Positions 35,701 through 44,700 of a stretch of DNA of 64,000 bases are shown here, piece by piece. This DNA is from Chiridota heheva (Eukaryota > Echinodermata > Holothuroidea > Apodida > Chiridotidae), in contig JAIGNY010000456.1 of assembly GCA_020152595.1 (NCBI GenBank), positions 904,501 to 968,500 of the forward strand, read 5' to 3'. The notes under the pieces were generated by a model. The model searched no databases, had not been told where the DNA came from, and saw only the letters and a program-made list of their open reading frames with translations. The position numbers were made by a program, and so were the translations under genes. Numbering within the stretch: the stretch's first letter is position 1; the number at the start of each line of letters is the position of its first letter.

Positions 35701-38700
35701 GTATCTTTAAGAAACATTATCTTGATCATGCCTCACCTCTGCTCCTCAGCTAGATAAAGCAGCCAAGCTTATCTTTATAAGAAACGTCATTGTCTTGATC
35801 ATGCCTTACCTCTGCTCCTCAGCTGGATAAAGCAGCCAAGCTTATCTTTATAAGAAACGTCATTGTCTTGATCATGCCTTACCTCTGCTCCTCAGCTGGA
35901 TAAAGCAGCCAAGCTTATCTTTATAAGAAACGTCATTGTCTTGATCATGCCTTACCTCTGCTCCTCAGCTGGATAAAGCAGCCAAGCTTATCTTTAAGAA
36001 ACGTCGTTGTGATCATGCCTCACCTCTGCTCCTCAGCTGGATAAAGCAGCCAAGCTTATCTTTAAGAAACATTGTCTTGATCATGCCTCACCTCTGCTCC
36101 TCAGCTGCTTGTCAACATATTGCATTAGCTTCCTGTGTCTCAACCAGTTGATTTCAAAATTTGTCTTCATGTCTATAAATCCCTCAGTCATCAGTCACCA
36201 TCATAAATTTCTGACAGTCTGCAACTTTAGGTTCCATCGTGGGCCCTTCGCTTTCTCTTCAGAGAACTTTCTGGTGGAGCATCGCATCAACACTAAAGCT
36301 GGTTCGCGTGCATTTTCTGCTGCCGCTTCCCATGTATGGAACTCAATGCCTTCAAATATTCGCCACGCAAGTTCACTTGGACAATTTAAAAAACTGCTCA
36401 AAACACATATGATAAAGCGTAACTTTTGTTTTGTTTTTGTCTTTATTATTATGTTGATCTGGACTGTGTTGCAACATTCTGGGCGCTTTGTAACTCCTGG
36501 ATGAAGGCGCCTCATGTAAATATCATCATGTATGTATGTATGTAGATACAAAAAGGTACAAAACCAATTCGTATCATTTTGTCTCTCCTTTACACAGCAG
36601 GCAGAGAAAAACTTCAGTGCCGCTTTTGCACCGCCAGCTTCAGTCGTCGCAGTTCTCGATCGTACCACGAGCGTCGTCATCGAAATGATGCACCGTATGT
36701 TTGCCCCAAGCCAGGATGTAACAAAAGTTTTGTGGCTGTTATTGATTTCAAGCGGCATCTGATATATCATACAGGTATGGTCTTGTTTCGGAGAGTATAG
36801 CATGTGTTACCTTTTTTATGGCTAATCTTTTTAAAAGTATATAAACAGAGATTTGTACCTGGATGAAGCAGCATTAAATTCTGAGCAGAACATGAGTCTT
36901 TAAATGATCATCAGAGCTGGAAAAAATCTACAGTTCCGGCAATTAAAACCGTGGGAATTTGCAGGAAGTAAAATTTATTTTAAAAGTGTTTTTTTTTTTT
37001 CTTAGCGAATTCTTGAGGAAACAACATTAGGCCTATGTGGTAAATAAGTGCTCTAAAAACAACCCCATATAATTGTGTGATGAAAAGTACATAAAATTGC
37101 AATAGAGGTAAGTGTTTAAAGATGTAATCACTACATTAATGTTATTTTTGTCACCATTTATCATAAGAAGATTTTCGACACCTTTATTTAGAATTGTGGG
37201 AAATTTGATAATTAATTCCAACTCCCATGGTCACGATCCACGTATATATTTTTTAAGCTATGACAAATCAAAGTTTGTCAAATGTTTCAGTGTGTGCAAA
37301 AGTGATGATATATGAACAGGAATATAGCTAAAATTATTGATGAAATCTCTTTCCAAATTTCTAGGTTATTGTGTTCTACGACTGAATCTGGTCCACGGTT
37401 ATAATAATATCCAATTTCCTCTTAACTTTAAGCAACTTCTTCCATTCAAAATGTTTGGGGAAGAACCAGAAAACAATAAATTTGCATGAGCAATTTTCTA
37501 GTTGTCCCATTCTGAGGTCAGGCATGATTATTAAACTCCGCCTTTATTATTGTGGACATTTGCATAAGGTTGCTACAGTATATGAACTGATTAGCCTTTT
37601 TTTATTTAGTATGCTCAGTCAGTGAGTGTGACAGGATGTGACTGCATATGGACATAGAGAGGGATGCCATGTGGGACATGGATGGCGGCCATGCAGGACA
37701 TATGATATATATATACCATGTAGTATACACCAAGGGCTATATCAGGCATAATTATTTGACTCCGCCATTTTTCTTATTCAACAAGTCATTTGCATATAAG
37801 TTATTATATGAACAGACACTTTCATACATAGTATGCTCAATCAGGGACTATGATAGGTAGGATGAGACTTCTTATGGAGCCTATGGGATGTCATGTGGGA
37901 CATGGGGTGGGATGCCATGTGGGACATTGGATGGGATGCCATGTGGGTCATGGGGTGGGATCCCATGTGGAACAGGGTGGAATGCCATGTAGGATATCTG
38001 GTGGAATGCCATGCGGGACATGGGATGGTATGGGATGTCATTTAGGACATGGGGTGAGATGCCATGTGGATCATGAGGTGGGATGCCATGAGTAACACAG
38101 AGTGTGACATAGGTTGGGATGCCATGTGTGACATAGTGTAGGAGGCTATGTGGGACATAGTGTAGGAGGCCAAGGGGACATGGGATGTGATGCCATGTGT
38201 GACATAAAGTAAGATGTCATTGGGACATAGGGGGATACCATGTGGAACATATGGTGGGATCTAATGTGGGACATAAGGTGGGATGCCATGTGGGACATCA
38301 GGTGGGAAGCCACTGATGCGGGACATACAGTGGGATGCCATGGGAGACATTGGGAGAGATGCCATGTGGGACACAGGGAGGGATGCCATGTGGGACATAG
38401 GGAGGGATGTTATGTGGTACATATGGTTGAATTAATGTAGGACATACATGTAGGATGGGAGCCATGTGGGACATAGGGTGGAATGCCATGTGGGTCATAG
38501 GGTTGGATGCCATGTGGGACATATGGTGGAATGCCATGTGGGACATATGGTGGAATGCCATGTGAGACATAGTGTATGGTGGAATGCCATGTGGGAGATA
38601 TGGTGGAATGTCATGTGGGACAAGGCATGGGATGTCATGTTGGACATGGATGGGATGTCATTTGGCACATGGGATGGGATCCATGTGGGACATGGGATGC

Positions 38701-41700
38701 CATGTGGGTCATAGGATGGGATGCCATGTGGGACATATGGTGGAATGCCACGTGGGACAAGGAATAGGATGAGATGCCATGTTGGAGATATGGTGGAATG
38801 CCATGTGGGACATGGAGTGACATGTGGGACATGGGATGCCATGTAGGACTTAGTGTGAGATGCCATTTTTATAATTAACCAGGTCATATGATATGGGTGT
38901 CAATTTGCATGGGCATGCCAACCATGGCAGTATTTAGTTCTAGTTAAACTACTTTAAAACAATTAACTACTATTATTTTATTCTTATTGGGTTGCTAGAT
39001 TGTTCCAAGTACCAAATCAGTTTTGAAAAAGTCAAATTATGTTAAAAAAAAATAGAATATATATAATCATTGGCAGCGTTATTAGCTAATTTTGACTGGA
39101 GAAGGGGGTGGGCAAAATATAAGAAGACTGCCTCAAATTAGCATCCCATTTGAAAAAAATAAAACTTGCCTCTCTGTAAAATATTTAATAATTAAAATCA
39201 GTATTTTTACCGGCCTGGTACCAGATTTACCGACTAATCTCAAATTTTATAGACAAGCCTTTCAAATTTTGGGGGTATGACACCCCCACACCACCCCATG
39301 GTATTTATGTCCCTGGTAATCAATTAAAAAAAAATCCAAATTTAAAAGGGATCATTCTCTGGTGGGTCTAGGGATTTTCTGGGAGGGGTAAAATATGTAG
39401 TGAAAAGCAAAAAAAAAATGTTATTGTGATTTCAGGGGAAAGCATGCAAAGTATCACATAGTGGGAACGTCATCAGAAAATTATTTTTTACTTTCTTGTT
39501 ATTCTCCATCAATGCCTCTGAGAAAAGTCAGAATTAAGCCAAATGAGATATTTTAAGCTAGACTTAAACTCTTATGAAAAAGAATTATCAAATTCAATAC
39601 CAAAAAAGGTAAATAACTTTTTTTTGTGGCTAAACAAGTCTAGAAAAAGTGTGAAAATGTTATTCAAGTACGCCATTATAGCCCAGTCCTCATGTCATTG
39701 TCATTGTCACAGGTGCCAAGCTGTACAGATGCCGCTATTGTAGCAACTGCTTTACGAGGAGTGATTACCTGAAGGGTCATGAAAGAAGACATCATCTGAG
39801 AGGGGAGCAAATTACTGTAGCGCCACCTATAGAGGAAACGGTTACAATCAAGGTATGACAGAGAGAGGTTGGTTCAGGCCCACCGAGAGGAATTGCAGGG
39901 CCGGGGGAAAACTGAAAGCCTGGCCTTTATACAATTTGTACGGTCCCTTATAACCTGGGCCCCTTAGGATCCTGGGCCTGGGGAACTGCCCTCTTTCAAC
40001 CCCCATGTTGGCAGCACAGGGTGGCTGAGAGGAAGTGGGGCCCGGGGAAACTGAAAATCTGAGCCCCTATATAATTTGTATAGTCCCTTATGACCTGGGC
40101 CCATTTGGACCCCAGGCCCACGCCGTCGGGCACTACTCCCATTTCACTCCCCATGTTGGCGGCACTGGGTTGGTTTGATGAGACAGAAAGCTGTTTTTTT
40201 CCCCCAATGTCACTGTTAATATTTCTTCAACTTAGCGCAGAAAACTTTTGAAAAGTCAATAAAACTTTAACATGACTTGCACCTGTGTGTCAACATTTAC
40301 TTCCAACATTAAAATGTCATTGGAAGAGGTGAAGAAAAAAGGTTAATTACTTTTGTCCGGGATTGTTCGAGTTTGTATGAAGATTAGTGAAGAGTATGTA
40401 TGAAGAAAGGGATTTGCATCTGCACCTTTTAGTATTCACTTCCAACCAGTAGCACAACTACACTTCCAACCAGTAGCGCAAATAGAGTCCTGGGGTCCCA
40501 TGGAGTTTTTGGTGTTCAGGCCCCATAAGAAACACATCGCAATATCATTGCTTGGGAGCTCGGAATCTTGATTTTTGCTCGCAGCCTGTGGGGTTTATCC
40601 ATCCTTCCCACCCTATTGTTGTGCCACTGTTTCCAACATTAAAGTGGAGTGGGTAAAGAAAAGAGTTAAATACTTTTAGTTTGTTACAGATCAAAAGCTG
40701 TTCAGTGAGATGTATTTTCAATTAAAATGTACATCTACGTCAGTAAACAAACAATGGAGCTTATTGTGAAGAGCGGGGCCTAAATACAGGGGGTGTCACA
40801 CCAGTACAATACAATACAGTATGGAACAAAATAGCAGCCTCCATTTGTAGACTTCAAAATTTTTGGAATTTTGATTTGTTTTTAAGTTATTTATTTGTAA
40901 ATCATATGAAATAAGGATTGTATCAGACTTTTATGTCCCCCTTTAAAAATAATTCTTCTGGAAATGATGTTAAACAAATAAATCCAACTTTGAAGAGGGG
41001 GTAGGGAGATACAATTTTGGAGAAAAAAATATTAAAGAAACATAACACTTACATATGTACTTCTCATAACGCTGAACTTTCCAACAGTTTTGTCCAAGAT
41101 TGTAGATCAGAGGAAGAGGCAGAGGATTCAGTTGGATTTTCAAAGCATGTTTTCATCAGTGAGTAATTAACACACAGGAAGTGCATAGCACAGTGGTCAG
41201 GGCGTAGGTCTCATGCTTAAAAGGTTATAATAATGAGAAGCTTATAGAGCTCCTTCCAAGGCCCAAACATCTCAAAGCGCTTTACAAAGAAGTCAACTGT
41301 CCAAACAAATCAAGACTGTTCTCAAGTCCTCAGGACTGCTTAACGGGTGTTGCCCTGGTGCTGCCAGTAATGGCACAACATGTTATAAACCACATTATCA
41401 CCCTGCTGAAAAGGTACCAGGATCGATTCTCAGCCAGAGCTGCTGTGCTGTGTCCTTGAGCAAGACTCTTGCCCCAGTTGCTCCAGTTCACTCAGCTGTG
41501 AAATAAGTACCAGTATCGGCTGGGGAGTTAAACTGTGATGAACTGGTATCCCATCCAGGGGTAGTCAAGCACTCTCATCCACCTAGCACCATGGAATGGT
41601 ATAAGCACCAGCTCAAGGCTCAATGGGCTTTATCTTATTAATACTCTGGTGGCTTTGAGTGCAATAAACAATTTATAGTCTTGATTTATTCATCATGATG

Positions 41701-44700
41701 GTCATTGTTGTAAAACTAAAAACTGCTAAAAAACTTTATATTTTTGTTCCCATTTGTTCATTTTATATTGACATAATTGACCTCTTGGTAACTATTTGAC
41801 CTTTGCTGTAGACAAATCTCATCAATCAATTTTTTTATTCAGAAAATGAAGATTTGTCAACCAGTTCACTTCTCTTTAAACATTTGCCTCATGTATAGGT
41901 TCCTTGGCCAATGGAAAAAGCTGTAAAGATCCAGGGACAAAATGTAGTGGTCATTATAGAGCCAGACCCAACGTTAGCAGAGGGTGAATTGACTGCTGAA
42001 GCACTGGCAGCCCTTGAAGGCATATCTCAAACCACTAGCACTTCAGGGGATGATGTGGAGGTAATGTTATATGTCGAAAGGGTGGAAGGGGGGGGGGGGG
42101 AAAGTCTCATGAAAGGCACTTTCAATTTGGAAGGGCACACATCAGTGGAAATTACCAATTCGATATTCCTTGATTGTTCTGTATTCTATGGACACAAATT
42201 TTAAAGGAAGAAAAGGGTTATTTGCCAATTTGGACAATTATTGTGCAAAATTTTACCCAAAATAGGAACAATTCTGCATAATTATTATGAAATGGGTATG
42301 TCGATGCATAAAAAGGTATCTACATCGCAATTCATAATTCAGGAGGGACACTTTTTGGCTCCTTTCCCTCCTAGATAGGCTTCTTGCCCCCATGAGGTGA
42401 AGGGAAGGGGAAATCAACCATGTTGCCCTCGTGCTGCAGTCAACCTTGGTAATAAATATATAGCTTTATAATGCATTTGTTGATCAAGAGCCAACTGTAA
42501 CCCTGACATATATTTTAGAAATGTACAGAGGACAAACAACAAACCATTTACATCTATGAATTCTTCACAGCATATGCAAATTCAATTGTCCGAGTCGCAA
42601 CATCAAGTAGTGACCACTGTTGGACATGAGCAGGACACGGATATTGTACAGCAGGCAGCGCAACAGGTCAGACATTATGTGTACAAGTCCTATAAACTTT
42701 TTGAAACCCAAGTTAAATTGCACAAACTTTCTTCAGTACTTTAACCAATCAACTGCCAGGAAATTTCCATTTGTTACCCAGCCAATCAGCTGTAGTCACT
42801 AAAAAGTTGTAAGAAACAATGTGTGCGAATATTACCTTTAGGTATATTGCACATAAGACCAGAGTTTGAAAGCTTTTTTTTTTTTACGCTTGGTCCCATG
42901 CCGTGCGTAAATTGTGAAAACGGGCAAGAATTCCTCAGCATTTGATTGGTCGATAAGATTCCCACAGTATACCATTGGTCCATTATTTGATTTAAAGGAT
43001 TAGTTCAGGGGTCAAAATGGCAAAGAAAGCATTCAAAAATCCTATTCTGTTAAGAAGATATTCAAGTTTAAAGTTTGGTATCATTTCCGTAGAAACGACT
43101 GAAATCAGACTAATTGTGATGTCACAGCCTTAGATTCCTAAGTCTTTATGTTTTTTTTAAAGGAAGTTTATTTAATTCTTTCTCTATTTAAATTATTTTT
43201 TCTCAAAACTTTTTCAGGTGGTACATTATAAATACCCTTCCTAGATTCAGTTTTACTACTTTTTTGACATATCCCATGGTTTTTAAGCCACAAAATCGCA
43301 GGACAAAATATGATAGAATACATCAAGACTTTGAGGAATCTGAGGCTATGACATCACAAGTAGTCTGATTTCAGTCGTTTCTACACAAATGATACCAAAC
43401 TTTAAATTGAAATATCTCCATAACGGAAGTTTCATTTCATATCAGATTAACATGCTTGACCACAGAACTAATCCTTCAACGGAATAAGATTTTTGAATGC
43501 TTTCTTTACCATTTTGTTTCTTTTGAAGTCCTGTTTTCATATCAGATAAACATGCTTGACCACTAAACTAATCCTTTAAGTCTTCTGAAAGTTTGCCAAT
43601 TTAGATTTGGAAAGGCTTATTAGAATCAGATACCAGCATCCTGTAGTACTTAGCTTCCAACTTCATTCAAACTCTGGATTATATGCACTAGAGGCCATTT
43701 TTTTTTTAATTATCAGATTACCTCAGTTGATGTGAATGGTGCAATTGGTAGAAACATTTGGTGAATGAAGAAGCAGATGCGACTATTTATCACATTGGAG
43801 AGGAGGGGGAGGGTTTGTGTGTGGGGGTGGTTGAGATCTTATTTAATAGCCATGCCTGTCATTAAAATGTATTTTTGAACTTGGTAAAAATAGCAATAAA
43901 TTTACTTGTGCCTATTGGAAATTGTTCATTGTTTTGATGGATTAAGATGTCCCTCTTGTCAGGGGAATCACCAAAGATGTTTGGTAGTGAGGAACAACAG
44001 TTATATGACGGAATAAGTGAGTATGTTGGGAAAGGTGAGGGGGGGAGGGGGGCAAGAAACTATATGTGCTAATGTAATTGAAAGTCAATATGTCATTGGT
44101 GGTTTGCTGGTGGCATGATGAATATTAGGAGAAAGCACCACTGCCCCTGATTGTTACAAAGTAAACTGTACAATTTATTTTGTTGTTTTGACAGGCAATA
44201 CAACCAGTGGACACCACCGCCACGCAGCTGCTACAACTTGCAGCAGAACAAGCATCTGGTTCTACAGCAGGAAACGTCATCCAGCATGGCGAGGATGGTG
44301 AAATGGTGGTAACCTCGCTTGCCTCGGGTAACCTTAATTCGAGCCAGATCTTGATGCAGGCTGCCACTCAACGGCTGCTGCAGGAAGGTTCGCAGCTATC
44401 CATGTCAAACGCTGATGTATCTGAAATCAGCATTGATGCTGCGACCAGTGAGCAGGCTGCCCTCGTGCTGCAGCAGTTGGCAGGGGAAAATGCCCAGGTA
44501 AGGCATAACATTCAATGACCACCGTAGATATATTTTGGGTACCTAATTTTGTACACTTTGAATCGAATTAAGAGTCTGTAGAGGTTTGCAGTAAGCTGTG
44601 GTGTGTTTAAAGTTTGGCAAGTTTCACTAACTGATCAAAGTTTGGCAATTTTCTCTTACGGAACGAATGTTTGGAGAGCTTTAAATGATTAACCCATAGA

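Noticed and set aside
36201-36803. 200-codon minus-strand ORF
   Set aside because: Antisense to the LINE 3' end and to PRDM-like exon 11, whose plus-strand zinc fingers are unmistakable.
37841-38887. ORFs rich in His/Met/Gly on both strands
   Set aside because: Translation of the degenerate GGGATGCCATGTGGGACATA array; no independent evidence.
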